Positions 25,301 to 35,221 of a stretch of 64,000 nt of DNA are shown here, in pieces. The position numbers were made by a program, and so were the translations under genes. The stretch is from Bacteroidota bacterium (lineage in GTDB: Bacteria; Bacteroidota; Bacteroidia; Bacteroidales; JAADJA01). Within the stretch, counting starts at the first letter, position 1. Every line of letters begins with the position of its first letter. The notes beneath the pieces were generated by a model that ran no database searches, was not told where the DNA came from, and saw only the letters and a program-made list of their open reading frames with translations. Location: NCBI GenBank assembly GCA_020444515.1, contig JAHLKX010000013.1:1-64000 (forward strand), in the 5' to 3' direction.

Positions 25301-27730
25301 ATGAAAAACTTTACCTTCTATGCTATGCTTTTAGCCTTTATGATTAGCATAAAGGCCTTTCCCGATGATATTTACTGGACAGGAAATGATGGGGATGAAG
25401 ACTGGTTCAATCCACTCAATTGGAGTCCTGCCCAGGTACCTACGGCCTCTGATGCGGCATATTTCCCGGTGATGGCTGGAAATGAGGTGGTTGTCATTGA
25501 AAACAACACAGCCTATTGCCAGGCATTGTATTTTGCCGGGCAAAATTATACCCTTGAAATTGAGGATGATGGCGTTTTTGAAGTTTCAGACATGATCCAG
25601 TTAACCGATCAAAATACCTTCTACAACCGTGGAGTTGTGAATGTAACCGGTGATTTTGAATGCACTGGATTTGTGGATAATAATTTTGGAGGTGAATTGA
25701 CCATCAACGGTACTTTTCAAGTAGATCTCCCCGGCCTGGTATCCAATACCGGCAATGCGGTTCATGCATCACTCATAGAGACCTGGGACATGGTTAACAA
25801 CGGCGAAGTTAACAATGAGGATATGTCGACGATAACGATTATCAATACCCTCAATAATTACGGCGATTTCACGAATTTCAATTCAGCCGTCATGAATTCT
25901 ATGGGTACCCTTTTTAATTATGGCAATTTGAGTTTTGAAAAGAAAAGTGAACTTTATGCTGCTCCTTTTTTCGAAAATCATGGAATGTTCATCAGTGAAG
26001 ACAAAGCGATCATTGACGGTAATTCCGCACTGGTGCTAACCAATTACGGCACCATACAAAATATTGATCAGTCTGAATTTGTCAATATCGTCGATTTGAT
26101 TAACTATGGGACCATCAACAATGAGGATAAAGCTGATTTGATCCTGCTGGAAAATATGGAGAACCATGGGGACGTGATCAATGATTCCTATATGGAGACC
26201 GGACTTGGATGGTCTAATTTCGATGGGTCAACCCTAACCAACACAGATGTTATTTACTGTCAGGGAGATTTTTATGACGATGGTGTTACCGATAACCAAC
26301 TGGATTTAACGGTTGATGGTCAGCTATCCGTCGATGTAAATGGTCAAATCCTGAATACCGGATGCTTTATCCTGAATGGCAATGCCGGAATCGAAGGACA
26401 ATATGTAGGGTCATTGCTGAATTATGGAAGCATCAGTGGCACCGGAACTTATTCCTATAATCGAGATACGGGTGGTACAGGTGTTACGGCCGCTTTTGAG
26501 GGATGGCATTATATTTCAACTCCAGTGGGGGGAATGAGTTGCCATCATATTTTTGATTATTATATCAATGACTGGGATGAAACTAACAATACCTGGTATA
26601 ATTATTCACCCAGTGGTTCAGGCTGTGTGGCCGGCCCTGATAATCCGTTTGATTTAATGAAAGGATACAGCATCAAACGAGAACTCGATTATGCCTGCAA
26701 TGCTGTCAATCCAGCAACCGGATCGGTAGTGGAATTTACCGGATCTGCTGCGCAGGTTCATACCGGAAATCAATCGATCATGGTAAGCGGAAGTGATTTC
26801 CAACCGGGTGATCCTGATAACATGAACAACTGGAACCTGGTGGGAAATCCCTTTCCATCAGCTGTTGATGCCGGTTCCATCAGTTTTCCGGCCGAGATCG
26901 ATAATGCCATATATTATTACGATGATGCTACACTGAGTTATGAAGCCTATGTGGGCGGGGTTGGACAACCTTTTATCCCGGTTGCTCAAGGATTTTTCGT
27001 CCACGTCAATACACCGGGGACCTGGAGTTTTGATCTTGATAACACCACCCGTGTTTGCGATGGATCCGATAACTGGTATAAAAGTCAAAGCACTAACGTT
27101 CTGGAAATAGCAGTACACGATAAAAAAGGACTGGGTGATAAAACCTATTTCCGGAAGCTGGAAGCTGCCACCCGGGATTTTGATAAAAAATGGGATGCCT
27201 ATAAATTATTGACAGACCTACCGGAAGTGCCGCAAATTTATAGCAAAACAAACAATATTCGATATGCCATCAATGCCATGGATCAGGCCGATGAATTGCC
27301 ATTGTTTTTTAAGTGTGGAGAAACAGGATATTATACAATCACTGTAGACGGACTGGATGATTTCGACCTGGTTTACCTGGAGGATAGAACCACCGGGATA
27401 TTGCATGATTTAAAAACAAAACCCTGGTATACCTTTGTCGCTGAGCAGAGTGATCATTCTGCCCGTTTCGTCCTTCATTTTGAGGAGTATGCTGAAGGCC
27501 TTGAGGATCAAGGATTCATCATTTATTCGAAAAATAAATGTATTTATTTAAAAAATCAAAGGGACCTTTCGGGTGATATTGTTGTCATCAATTCAGTTGG
27601 ACAGGTGATTGTCACCACGAGATTGCAGAGTGGATTGAACCGGATTCAATTGAATCAACCTGAAGGAATATACATTGTTCGCGCTCTGACACCAACTTAT
27701 ACGGTAAACAAAAAAGTGTTTTACCATTAA
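25301..27730 (+). CDS. Large secreted T9SS cargo protein with Asn/Gly-rich repeats
   Basis: The frame opens at a TTG (25292); the ATG at 25301 starts a signal peptide (MKNFTFYAMLLAFMISIKAFPDD) and gives 809 aa. Residues ~60-400 consist of short repeats of the type NYGTIQN, NYGTINNED, NHGDVINDS, suggesting a right-handed beta-helix. A middle region around WHYISTPVGGMSCHHIF and WNLVGNPFPSAVDAGSISF is frequent in Bacteroidota surface proteins. The last ~75 residues (QGFIIYSKNKCIYLKNQRDLSGDIVVINSVGQ ... LNQPEGIYIVRALT) are a T9SS type A domain. No enzyme motif seen. A terminator follows. Confidence 0.85.
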   Translation: MKNFTFYAMLLAFMISIKAFPDDIYWTGNDGDEDWFNPLNWSPAQVPTASDAAYFPVMAGNEVVVIENNTAYCQALYFAGQNYTLEIEDDGVFEVSDMIQLTDQNTFYNRGVVNVTGDFECTGFVDNNFGGELTINGTFQVDLPGLVSNTGNAVHASLIETWDMVNNGEVNNEDMSTITIINTLNNYGDFTNFNSAVMNSMGTLFNYGNLSFEKKSELYAAPFFENHGMFISEDKAIIDGNSALVLTNYGTIQNIDQSEFVNIVDLINYGTINNEDKADLILLENMENHGDVINDSYMETGLGWSNFDGSTLTNTDVIYCQGDFYDDGVTDNQLDLTVDGQLSVDVNGQILNTGCFILNGNAGIEGQYVGSLLNYGSISGTGTYSYNRDTGGTGVTAAFEGWHYISTPVGGMSCHHIFDYYINDWDETNNTWYNYSPSGSGCVAGPDNPFDLMKGYSIKRELDYACNAVNPATGSVVEFTGSAAQVHTGNQSIMVSGSDFQPGDPDNMNNWNLVGNPFPSAVDAGSISFPAEIDNAIYYYDDATLSYEAYVGGVGQPFIPVAQGFFVHVNTPGTWSFDLDNTTRVCDGSDNWYKSQSTNVLEIAVHDKKGLGDKTYFRKLEAATRDFDKKWDAYKLLTDLPEVPQIYSKTNNIRYAINAMDQADELPLFFKCGETGYYTITVDGLDDFDLVYLEDRTTGILHDLKTKPWYTFVAEQSDHSARFVLHFEEYAEGLEDQGFIIYSKNKCIYLKNQRDLSGDIVVINSVGQVIVTTRLQSGLNRIQLNQPEGIYIVRALTPTYTVNKKVFYH

Positions 27731-27758
27731 AAACTGCAGGAAATTAGTAAGGACTGTA

Positions 27759-27787
27759 AAAAATCCCGCCGCGTGCGGGATTTTTTT
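27759..27787 (+). terminator. Rho-independent terminator
   Basis: Stem AAAAATCCCGC / GCGGGATTTTT (27759-27785) with a 5-nt loop and a T-run continuing to 27787, 28 bp after the stop of the 809-aa cargo gene. Confidence 0.92.
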
Positions 27788-27860
27788 ATGAACTGATTAA
27801 GGATCTGTTTTCTTCGGCTCATTAATTTTTCCTAACTTTAGCAGCAGTATCCATACTGCT

Positions 27861-28868
27861 ATGAATTCCACTGTTTGTTATATCCTCGTTGTTATCCTTT
27901 CTCCTTTATGTTTTAACCATTTTGTTTCAGGGCAATCCCAAATCAACTCTCCCGGTATTAACCTGGGCCCTGATTTTAATTTGTGTACAGGGTTTATTCA
28001 TTTATTGGATGCAGGGCCCGGCTACGACAGTTATCTTTGGCAGGACGGTTCCACTGATCAAACTTATATGGTTACAGAAGGTGGAACATTTTGGGTTCAT
28101 GCTTATGTCGGTTCAGTCATGTATGCAGATACCATCCACATTGGTTACTGGCCCTATCCTGATCCGAATCTGGGAAATGATACCCTGTTATGTCCGGACC
28201 ATTCAATTATTTTGGAACCACCTGTCTATTTTACCAGTTATTTATGGCAGGACGGATCAACTTTGCCCTTTTATGTTGTTTCCGATGAAGGACTATACTG
28301 GGTTGACGTAACTGATGTTCATGGCTGTACCGGATCGGATTCCATCTTTGTCGAGTATTCCGATTTTGAGATCGATCTGGGAGAGAATATCAGCATATGT
28401 TTGTGTGACTCTGTATTGCTTGATGCCGGTGATGGATTTTTTAATTATGAATGGCAGGACGGATCAACGGGTCAATATTTTCTGGTGGTCGGAACGGATT
28501 ATGGGGTAGGCTCCCATGAGTTTTCAGTCACGGCACTGGATTCTAATAATTGCGAAACTTCAGATACAATCTTGATATATATCGCTGGTTACACCGAAAT
28601 ACCACCCATTTCCGATAATAAAATACGAATTTATCCCAATCCGGCCGATGATTTCCTGATCATTAACTTTGGTGAAGCCGGAACGTCGATTTACACCGTG
28701 GAGATTTTCGACATGCACGGAAATAAAATCTATCAATGCGATAACCTGAACAATAGTTCCGCTGAATCAGTTAATCTTGAAACGGATCACTTCAAACCCG
28801 GTATCCATATGATGAATATTCAAAGTTCATCTTGCGTTTGGAACCGAAAACTGGTCATCAGCCATTAA
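27861..28868 (+). CDS. Secreted protein with Ig-like repeats and T9SS type A domain
   Basis: 335 aa with signal peptide (about 1-24, FNHFVSGQ). Three Ig/PKD-like modules of 70-80 aa repeat the same motif: LGPDFNLC ... LLDAGPGYDSYLWQDGSTDQ; LGNDTLLC ... SYLWQDGSTLPFYVVSDEGLYWVDV; LGENISIC ... LLDAGDGFFNYEWQDGSTGQ. A T9SS type A sorting domain occupies the last ~75 residues (NKIRIYPNPADDFLIINFG ... KPGIHMMNIQSSSCVWNRKLVI). The motif is typical of Bacteroidota adhesin-like surface proteins. Apparently monocistronic. Confidence 0.87.
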   Translation: MNSTVCYILVVILSPLCFNHFVSGQSQINSPGINLGPDFNLCTGFIHLLDAGPGYDSYLWQDGSTDQTYMVTEGGTFWVHAYVGSVMYADTIHIGYWPYPDPNLGNDTLLCPDHSIILEPPVYFTSYLWQDGSTLPFYVVSDEGLYWVDVTDVHGCTGSDSIFVEYSDFEIDLGENISICLCDSVLLDAGDGFFNYEWQDGSTGQYFLVVGTDYGVGSHEFSVTALDSNNCETSDTILIYIAGYTEIPPISDNKIRIYPNPADDFLIINFGEAGTSIYTVEIFDMHGNKIYQCDNLNNSSAESVNLETDHFKPGIHMMNIQSSSCVWNRKLVISH

Positions 28869-28979
28869 CTAATTTTGTTTACAACCTTCTTTTATCCGGG
28901 AATCAGGATATTTAAATACCTGGTATAAAACTTCACCTGCACAATTCAATTATTTGTTGCAAATGTCTGAACAGAATGC

Positions 28980-29192
28980 TTATCCGGAAGTAGCCTTTCG
29001 CGCTGAAGAAGTCATGATAATACCGATGATCAGCACCACGGCACTCACGATGACGGGTGTCCAGTTGGCCGAGCTTATACCGATATCGAGCCCGAAAGCA
29101 CTGAATGATTCCGATTGATTGATGGCTTGTATCCCGAAAATGAGGGTTCCGGCAATACCTAATATGAGCAATATAATTCCTGCTGCTTTCAT
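28980..29192 (-). CDS. Small two-helix membrane protein, DUF3185-like
   Basis: 70 aa, two hydrophobic helices: AAGIILLILGIAGTLIFGI (about 3-21) and WTPVIVSAVVLIIGIIM (about 44-60), separated by a polar loop. It resembles DUF3185 proteins, which have unknown function. It is isolated and reads opposite to its neighbours. The hydrophobic pattern and Lys-containing start (MKAAG) support a real gene despite its size. Confidence 0.72.
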   Translation of the reverse strand: MKAAGIILLILGIAGTLIFGIQAINQSESFSAFGLDIGISSANWTPVIVSAVVLIIGIIMTSSARKATSG

Positions 29193-29524
29193 AGTCAGTT
29201 TTATTTTGATTAAAATATTTGACCCTTCATTATGTTAAAATTGTGCCAAACTCCTTGTTTTGTTTCTAATGCCTTTGTTATAAGTGGCTTGAGAAGTTTA
29301 ATTCGTTGTGTCAACCCCGGGTTTATAAAACAGAGGCAGTTATATATGTAGAATCTTTTCACACTAATTTATAGTTGAAGGGCCTTCGATGTAACAGATT
29401 CCTATCCTACAGCTCAATAGGTTTGTCTACCTAAAATTTAAAGATTACTATTCATATATGATCAAAATATGTAAATTTATCGGGAATTTAAACTTAATAA
29501 TCTGCAAGTTGTTGTGAGAATAGT
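29193..29524. other. Divergent intergenic region upstream of tetR
   Basis: A 332-bp AT-rich stretch with no gene. It holds the promoters of the small membrane protein (leftward) and of the TetR gene (rightward), and the palindrome at 29418-29433. Confidence 0.55.
29418..29433 (+). promoter_or_regulatory. Putative TetR operator upstream of its own gene
   Basis: TAGGT-TTGTCT-ACCTA is a perfect 5-bp-arm palindrome followed by AAAATT. Written as TAG-N10-CTAAAATT it matches the palindrome upstream of the sulfatase (30198-30215), about 92 bp before the tetR start. Confidence 0.5.
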
Positions 29525-30121
29525 ATGAGTGATTTCAGTTCAAAACAATCAAAGGAAAAATGGCTGGAAGAAGGTTACCGGCAATTTGCATTGTACGGAC
29601 CCCAAAATCTCAGCATCAAAAAAATCAGTGAAGCGCTTGGTTCCTCCAGGGCTTCCTTCTATCACTTTTTTGGGGATATGGATGTTTTCACTGAAGAATT
29701 GCTCGCCATGCACTGGGACATTGCAGAAAAATTTAATGAGATTGGCAAAACATCATGCAACCAACTCTTTCCCGACCTATATGATCTGCTGGCGGAGAAT
29801 CCTGTACCGCTTCAGTTCAGTATGCAGCTTTTTCATCACCGCAGTAAACCGGCCTTCAATTTTTTGTTCATCAAAACCTATGAGGCATCAGCCAAAACCT
29901 TTTTACTATATTTGTTTGCAGAACATTATTCCTTAACCCAAACTGAGCGCGAGATTTTTAATCTTTGGATTACGGTCGGGGAGGCCTGGTATTCAAGATT
30001 GAATAAAGAAGACCTATCATCAGAAAGGCTTCAGAAAGTTGCCAGGGACATTATGGACAGCGTGATAAAGTTTGCCAATTCACAGTTGTATGCTGCCATA
30101 AAGTTGCAGGATAGCTTTTAG
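29525..30121 (+). CDS. TetR/AcrR-family transcriptional regulator
   Basis: 198 aa. Residues ~10-58 are a TetR helix-turn-helix: WLEEGYRQFALYGPQNLSIKKISEALGSSRASFYHFFGDMDVF. The remaining ~135 residues are the all-helical ligand/dimer domain, which is not conserved enough to predict a ligand. It is directly upstream of and co-oriented with the arylsulfatase locus and shares a palindrome type with it, so it most likely represses that operon and itself. Confidence 0.92.
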   Translation: MSDFSSKQSKEKWLEEGYRQFALYGPQNLSIKKISEALGSSRASFYHFFGDMDVFTEELLAMHWDIAEKFNEIGKTSCNQLFPDLYDLLAENPVPLQFSMQLFHHRSKPAFNFLFIKTYEASAKTFLLYLFAEHYSLTQTEREIFNLWITVGEAWYSRLNKEDLSSERLQKVARDIMDSVIKFANSQLYAAIKLQDSF

Positions 30122-30197
30122 AGCGATACTATGAAAAAAAGAAAGGTCCTCATGTTGTAATCATATCACACCTTCCTTTAACAATATCACCTTTCCA

Positions 30198-30215
30198 TTA
30201 GACACTACTGTCTAA
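30198..30215 (+). promoter_or_regulatory. Putative TetR operator upstream of the arylsulfatase operon
   Basis: TTAGACA-CTAC-TGTCTAA is a perfect inverted repeat with 7-bp arms, a typical size for a TetR-family site. It sits 103 bp upstream of the sulfatase start, in the 197-bp gap after tetR. Confidence 0.65.
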
Positions 30216-30318
30216 AATTCCCGGTCTGCAAGTATTAATTTTACCCTGATAAATTCAATTTATTTATAAATTAGCACTTAAGACTTCATAAAATACAACT
30301 CCTCAAAATTATTTTAAG

Positions 30319-32727
30319 ATGAAAAACACTTTCTTATCATTCGTAAGCCTGGCTATGCTGGCACTGATATTCAGCTGTTCGCCTCAGTCAGGTAATACAG
30401 AAAAACAACAGGGGAACGCAATTCCTTATCCTTTGCCTGAATGGGACGGCGTTCAGGGTAAAACCCTGGCCGATTCCAAACCCGATTTTATCGGTCAGCC
30501 CAAAGCACCTGAAGGTGCTCCCAATGTGCTGGTTATCATGCTGGACGATGCCGGGTATTCCAACGCATCATCCTTTGGAGGCATGATGAAAACCCCCACA
30601 TTCGACCGGATCGGGGATGAGGGAATACGCTACACCCATTTTTCAGTAGCAGCAGTGTGTTCTCCAACCCGCGCCTCATTACTCACCGGTTACAACGTTC
30701 ACCAGGTCGGTACAGGGATTATTTCCGAGTTCGCCACGGGTTACCCGGGTTATAATTCACAAATTGATTACACTACCCCTTCCATTGCCAAAATCTTAAC
30801 CGAAAATGGTTATGCCACTGCCGCTTTTGGTAAATGGCACAATACACCCATGGAAGAAGCTTCTCCGGCCGGACCCTTTGAGAGCTGGCCAACAGGTATA
30901 TGGGGATTTGAATATTTCTGGGGATTCCTGGGCGGCGAGACCAATCAGTTCCATCCCTTGTTGTACGAAAACACCACGGCCATTGAAACCCCGAAAACCA
31001 ATGCAGACGGATCAACGTTCCATATTTCGCACGGTATGGCCGATCAGGCAATCAAATGGCTGGACAACTGGAAAGGTCTGCGGGATGTTCCGTTCTTCAT
31101 GTACTATACGCCAGGGGCCGTCCATGCTCCTATACAGGTGCCCAAAGAATGGAGAGACAAATATAAAGGACAATTTGACGAGGGATGGCATGTTTACAGA
31201 CAACAACTCCTGGAACGCCAGAAAAAACTGGGACTGGTTTCGGAAGATGCGGAAATGGTTGACTGGCCGGAGGTTATCCCCGAATGGGATTCATTCAGTG
31301 AAGAAGGGAAAGAATACCTGGCCCGCCAGATGGAGGTGAATGCTGCTTTTATGGAGCATGTTGATTATCATATCGGTCGGGTTATCAGTCATTTGGAAGA
31401 AATGGGAGAGCTGGACAATACAATGATTGTTTATCTCACCGCTGATAATGGTAATACTGCTGAAGGAACACCTACCGGCACCTTTTCTGAGCTGCTTTTT
31501 CAAAATGGCTTTCCTCCGCTTACCATGGAACAACAATTAGAGAAGCTGGAAGAATTTGGTGGACTTGATGCCTGGGGAGGACCACATTTAGCCAATCACT
31601 ATTCTGTCGGTTGGTCCTATGCCGGTTCAACACCATATCAATGGACCAAACAAATTGCCTCACACTTTGGGGGCACCATGTCGGCAACAGCCATACGCTA
31701 TCCCAAAGCCATTAATGCAAAAGGTGAGTGGCGGAGGCAGTTTCAGAATGTGACCGATCTCGTTCCTACCATCCTTGAGGTTACCGGAGTCCCTGCACCC
31801 GATTATGTGAACGGACAGAAAAGAAAGGAGTATCCGGGAAAATCGCTTACTTATGCATGGAACGATCCGGATGCCAAAACCAACCATCCCACCCAGTATT
31901 TTGAGATGAGCGGATTCATGGGATTATACCATGAAGGCTGGACACTTTGCGGAAAACCAACCCGTGTTCCCTGGTCTTTAGATCCTGAAGCTATTGCCAA
32001 TTTCGATCCCCTAAACACCGAATGGGAATTGTATAATATTGAAGAGGATCCGATACAGCAAGTTAACGTAGCAGATCAATACCCGGAAAAAGTCAAGGAA
32101 CTGGAAGAAATATTCTGGAAAGAGGCAGAAAAATATAATGTATATCCCGTGGGTGGTTCTATGGGCAGAATGCTGCAACCGGAATCCAATCCGCAAAAGG
32201 CCGCCAAACGACACTGGGAGCTGACGCCCAACGTTTACCGGGTGCCCGAGTTTGCCGGGCCGGAGCTCAAATCTACCAATTATGAGATCAACGCTTATTT
32301 AACTGCCGACGAAAACACCGAGGGTGTTATTTATGCGGTGGGAGAACACATCGGAGGACAGGCATTGTTCATTATGGATGGCAAGTTGAGGTACAGCTAT
32401 TCCACACTTGGCCTCTACTGGCATGATTTCGATGGTGATGTAAAAATACCATACGGTGATGTAAAAATCACCTTAAAACATACCATGAAAGAACCCAGAC
32501 TGAATGGTCCATCAACTGTCGAATTTTTTATCAACGATGAAAAAGTGGGTGAAATGGATATCACGGCAACGGTTTACTTTGCATTTACCGGTCATGAAAC
32601 ATTTGATATTGGACGCGATGAAGGCATGCCTGTCAATGAAGAATATGCCGATAAGGGTAAATTTGAATTTACTCCAGGTCAACTGCACAAGGTGGTATTT
32701 GACATTAAGAATCCTGAAGAGAAGTGA
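30319..32727 (+). CDS. Type I arylsulfatase, lipoprotein
   Basis: 802 aa with lipobox FSC (Cys20), so probably lipid-anchored. Sulfatase hallmarks: metal-binding pair in VIMLDDAGYSN (Asp76/Asp77), the formylglycine motif CSPTRASLLTG (Cys114; a Cys-type sulfatase), AFGKWH, YYTPGAVHAPIQVP and TADNG. The last ~170 residues form an extra beta-sandwich (VGEHIGGQALFIMDGKLRYSY ... FDIGRDEGMPV) seen in long arylsulfatases of the AtsA group. Cys114 must be oxidised to formylglycine; no maturase is encoded in the window. It would remove sulfate esters in the periplasm or at the surface. First structural gene after tetR. Confidence 0.94.
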   Translation: MKNTFLSFVSLAMLALIFSCSPQSGNTEKQQGNAIPYPLPEWDGVQGKTLADSKPDFIGQPKAPEGAPNVLVIMLDDAGYSNASSFGGMMKTPTFDRIGDEGIRYTHFSVAAVCSPTRASLLTGYNVHQVGTGIISEFATGYPGYNSQIDYTTPSIAKILTENGYATAAFGKWHNTPMEEASPAGPFESWPTGIWGFEYFWGFLGGETNQFHPLLYENTTAIETPKTNADGSTFHISHGMADQAIKWLDNWKGLRDVPFFMYYTPGAVHAPIQVPKEWRDKYKGQFDEGWHVYRQQLLERQKKLGLVSEDAEMVDWPEVIPEWDSFSEEGKEYLARQMEVNAAFMEHVDYHIGRVISHLEEMGELDNTMIVYLTADNGNTAEGTPTGTFSELLFQNGFPPLTMEQQLEKLEEFGGLDAWGGPHLANHYSVGWSYAGSTPYQWTKQIASHFGGTMSATAIRYPKAINAKGEWRRQFQNVTDLVPTILEVTGVPAPDYVNGQKRKEYPGKSLTYAWNDPDAKTNHPTQYFEMSGFMGLYHEGWTLCGKPTRVPWSLDPEAIANFDPLNTEWELYNIEEDPIQQVNVADQYPEKVKELEEIFWKEAEKYNVYPVGGSMGRMLQPESNPQKAAKRHWELTPNVYRVPEFAGPELKSTNYEINAYLTADENTEGVIYAVGEHIGGQALFIMDGKLRYSYSTLGLYWHDFDGDVKIPYGDVKITLKHTMKEPRLNGPSTVEFFINDEKVGEMDITATVYFAFTGHETFDIGRDEGMPVNEEYADKGKFEFTPGQLHKVVFDIKNPEEK

Positions 32728-32947
32728 GCGCCTCTGAGTATGGTGATCTAGATTAATGTGATATGAATATCCATTCATCTGCTAAAACTTTAGGCGGGTG
32801 AACGGGTATTCAGTTTTTAAAACTAAAAACAAATTAATAAGCAGAGAATTAATATCTGAATGGCATAGAGGCAAAGTGAATTCTCTCAGGTACTTTTTGA
32901 AAATATAATAGCAAGTAGAATATCTATAAAGACATTAAAAAAGAATC

Positions 32948-34354
32948 ATGAAAAAACTATTTTTTGCAGTTTTTATCATTACAGGCTTATCAATAGCTTC
33001 CTGTTCACAAAAACAGGCAAAAGTAAGCCCGGAGGAAGCAAAACAAATTGCCGAAGAAGCTTACATTTATGCCTATCCCATGCTCGATCATTATAAAATG
33101 ATGTTTGCCATGGCCATGTACCCTGAATCCGGAGCCTACACCGCCCCGATTAATGAAATGTATCACAATCCGGCGCTCAGCGGACCAAAAGACACCATTA
33201 TTGTTCGCCCCAATAACGATACTTTTTACTCTTCCGTTTGGTTCGATTTATCAGGTCAGCCGCAGATATTGAAAGTGCCAGCAATTACTGATGGAAGGTG
33301 CTATTCCTTCCAGATCATCGACATGTACACGCATAACGTTGATTACGTAGGCACACGAAAAACGGGATTTGATTCGGGCACCTATATGTTTGCCGGGCCC
33401 GACTGGGATGGCGAAAAGCCCGAAGGAATCAACAAGGTGATTCAATCGGAAGGCAACTACCTACTGGCCCTTGGCAGAACGCAGGTTTTTGGCCCTGACG
33501 ACATAGAAAGTGTACAGGCTGTAATGAACAACTTTGAGGTTCTGACACTGGGTGAATATCTAGGAAAGGATGTTCAGCATGTGGCTTCGCTCTTGCTTGA
33601 CCTGCCTCCCTATAATCCGGCAAAAGTTAGTGACGAAAATTTTATTGGCTATTTCAATGCTTTGATGGCACACGCAAAAATCCATCCAACTGAAAAAGAA
33701 CTTTTTGCACAGTTTGCTAAAATCGGGATCGAACCGGGAAAACCATTCAATCCGGAGGATTATGATCCTGAAGTAATTTCAGCAATAAATAAAGGAATAC
33801 AAGCCGGAATGGAAAAGATTAAGGAAGCATCGATGAAGCTGGGTGTGCGGAAAAATGGCTGGCAATTGATCGCCAATGCATTTGGCACCCGCGATGCCAT
33901 GCAGGGGAAATACCTGACCCGGGCAGCAGCGGCTTATTTCGGGCTCTGGGGCAACGACCTTGAAGAAGCCTTTTACCCTGAAACCACCTTTGATGCAGAT
34001 GGAGAAGAACTCGATGGTTCAAAACACAATTATCTCCTGCACTTTGAAGCTGATCAACTCCCGCCTGCCAAAGCATTCTGGTCGATGACTATGTACAAAC
34101 TTCCGGCGCAACTCCTGATTGAAAATGAAATCAACCGTTATGTGATCGGCAGTGCCACCGAAGGATTGAAATATAATGACGACGGATCGCTGGATATTTA
34201 TATTCTAAAGGGGAACCCTGGTACCGATAAAGTATCAAACTGGCTTCCGGCTTATGACGGACCTTTTTCACTGCAGGCAAGATTTTACTGGCCCGACCTG
34301 CAAGCGCTGGATCCGCTGTATGCACCGCCGGCTGTTCAAAAGAATGATAAATAG
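32948..34354 (+). CDS. DUF1254/DUF1214 domain lipoprotein
   Basis: 468 aa with lipobox IASC (Cys19). The N-terminal half is DUF1254 (EAYIYAYPMLDHYKMMF, IVRPNNDTFYSSVWFDLSGQP, YSFQIIDMYTHN). The C-terminal half is DUF1214 (LTRAAAAYFGLWGNDLEEAFYPE, NYLLHFEADQLPPAKAFWSMTMY, ALDPLYAPPAV). The catalytic role of this family is unknown. DUF1254 genes are often found next to arylsulfatases and outer-membrane transporters, as here. The 220-bp gap upstream contains an AGAGAATT/AATTCTCT inverted repeat (32843-32886), so separate expression is possible. Confidence 0.92.
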   Translation: MKKLFFAVFIITGLSIASCSQKQAKVSPEEAKQIAEEAYIYAYPMLDHYKMMFAMAMYPESGAYTAPINEMYHNPALSGPKDTIIVRPNNDTFYSSVWFDLSGQPQILKVPAITDGRCYSFQIIDMYTHNVDYVGTRKTGFDSGTYMFAGPDWDGEKPEGINKVIQSEGNYLLALGRTQVFGPDDIESVQAVMNNFEVLTLGEYLGKDVQHVASLLLDLPPYNPAKVSDENFIGYFNALMAHAKIHPTEKELFAQFAKIGIEPGKPFNPEDYDPEVISAINKGIQAGMEKIKEASMKLGVRKNGWQLIANAFGTRDAMQGKYLTRAAAAYFGLWGNDLEEAFYPETTFDADGEELDGSKHNYLLHFEADQLPPAKAFWSMTMYKLPAQLLIENEINRYVIGSATEGLKYNDDGSLDIYILKGNPGTDKVSNWLPAYDGPFSLQARFYWPDLQALDPLYAPPAVQKNDK

Positions 34355-34372
34355 CAATTTAAAAAAATAAAA

Positions 34373-35176
34373 ATGAAGAAAACTACAATTATTGTTTTTG
34401 TTCTGTCTGCTCTACTTTTTCAACTGTCATTAGCTCAAGATAACAAAGAAGCTCTGTCGCAGCAGGCAGCCAATCCCCTGGCCGACCTGATGAGTTTCCC
34501 CTTTCAGAACAACCTGAACATGAATTACGGGCCCTATGATCGGAACATGAATATCCTGAATATTCAGCCGGTAATCCCCTTTGCCGATGGCCGGATCATT
34601 ACAAGAACTATTTTGCCCATCGTAAGGATTCCCAATTTTGCCAGTGAAGACGGAATAGCCGCTTCAGGTTTGAGCGACATCGTTTTTACGGCATTTTATG
34701 CCCCGGCCAATCAGCCCTTTACCTGGGGATTCGGGCCGGTGCTGGAAATCCCGACAGGCGGAGCCGAAAGGGGAACCCAAAAATGGAGTGCAGGTCCTTC
34801 TTTTGTAGCGCTGCTGCAACCTGAGGATTGGACCTTCGGGGTGCTGGTGAACAATGCCTGGTCATTTGCCGGGAAAGAGGAGCGTGCTGATGTAAATCAT
34901 ATGCTGCTCAATCTTTTTATCGTGCGCCAGCTGGGTAATGGCTGGTATGTGAATTCAACACCCATCATCACAGCCGACTGGACTGCGGATGAAGAAAACC
35001 GCTGGATCGTTCCCATTGGGGCGGGTGCTGGAAAACTGGTGCTGCTGGGTGGCAAACTGCCACTGAACCTTCAAACACAGCTTTACTATAATGCAGTGCG
35101 CCCTGATTTCGGACCGGAGTGGCAATGGCGGGTGCAAGTACAGTTTTTACTGCCGAAGAGTATTTTCAAAAAATAA
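34373..35176 (+). CDS. Predicted outer-membrane beta-barrel (transporter-like)
   Basis: 267 aa with signal peptide ending LSLAQ (about residue 21). The sequence (NPLADLMSFPFQNNLNMNYGPYDRNMNILNIQPVIPF, then FGPVLEIPTGGAERGTQKWSAGPSF) resembles outer-membrane proteins that databases often call neuromedin U or transporter-like, which typically accompany DUF1254 genes. It ends in WRVQVQFLLPKSIFKK. It probably forms a small barrel that admits or releases the sulfatase substrates; this is inference from neighbourhood. 18 bp after the DUF1254 gene. Confidence 0.78.
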   Translation: MKKTTIIVFVLSALLFQLSLAQDNKEALSQQAANPLADLMSFPFQNNLNMNYGPYDRNMNILNIQPVIPFADGRIITRTILPIVRIPNFASEDGIAASGLSDIVFTAFYAPANQPFTWGFGPVLEIPTGGAERGTQKWSAGPSFVALLQPEDWTFGVLVNNAWSFAGKEERADVNHMLLNLFIVRQLGNGWYVNSTPIITADWTADEENRWIVPIGAGAGKLVLLGGKLPLNLQTQLYYNAVRPDFGPEWQWRVQVQFLLPKSIFKK

Positions 35177-35221
35177 CAGGAGAATCGGGATAAAGTGATA
35201 ATGTAAACAACAATTTTAACT

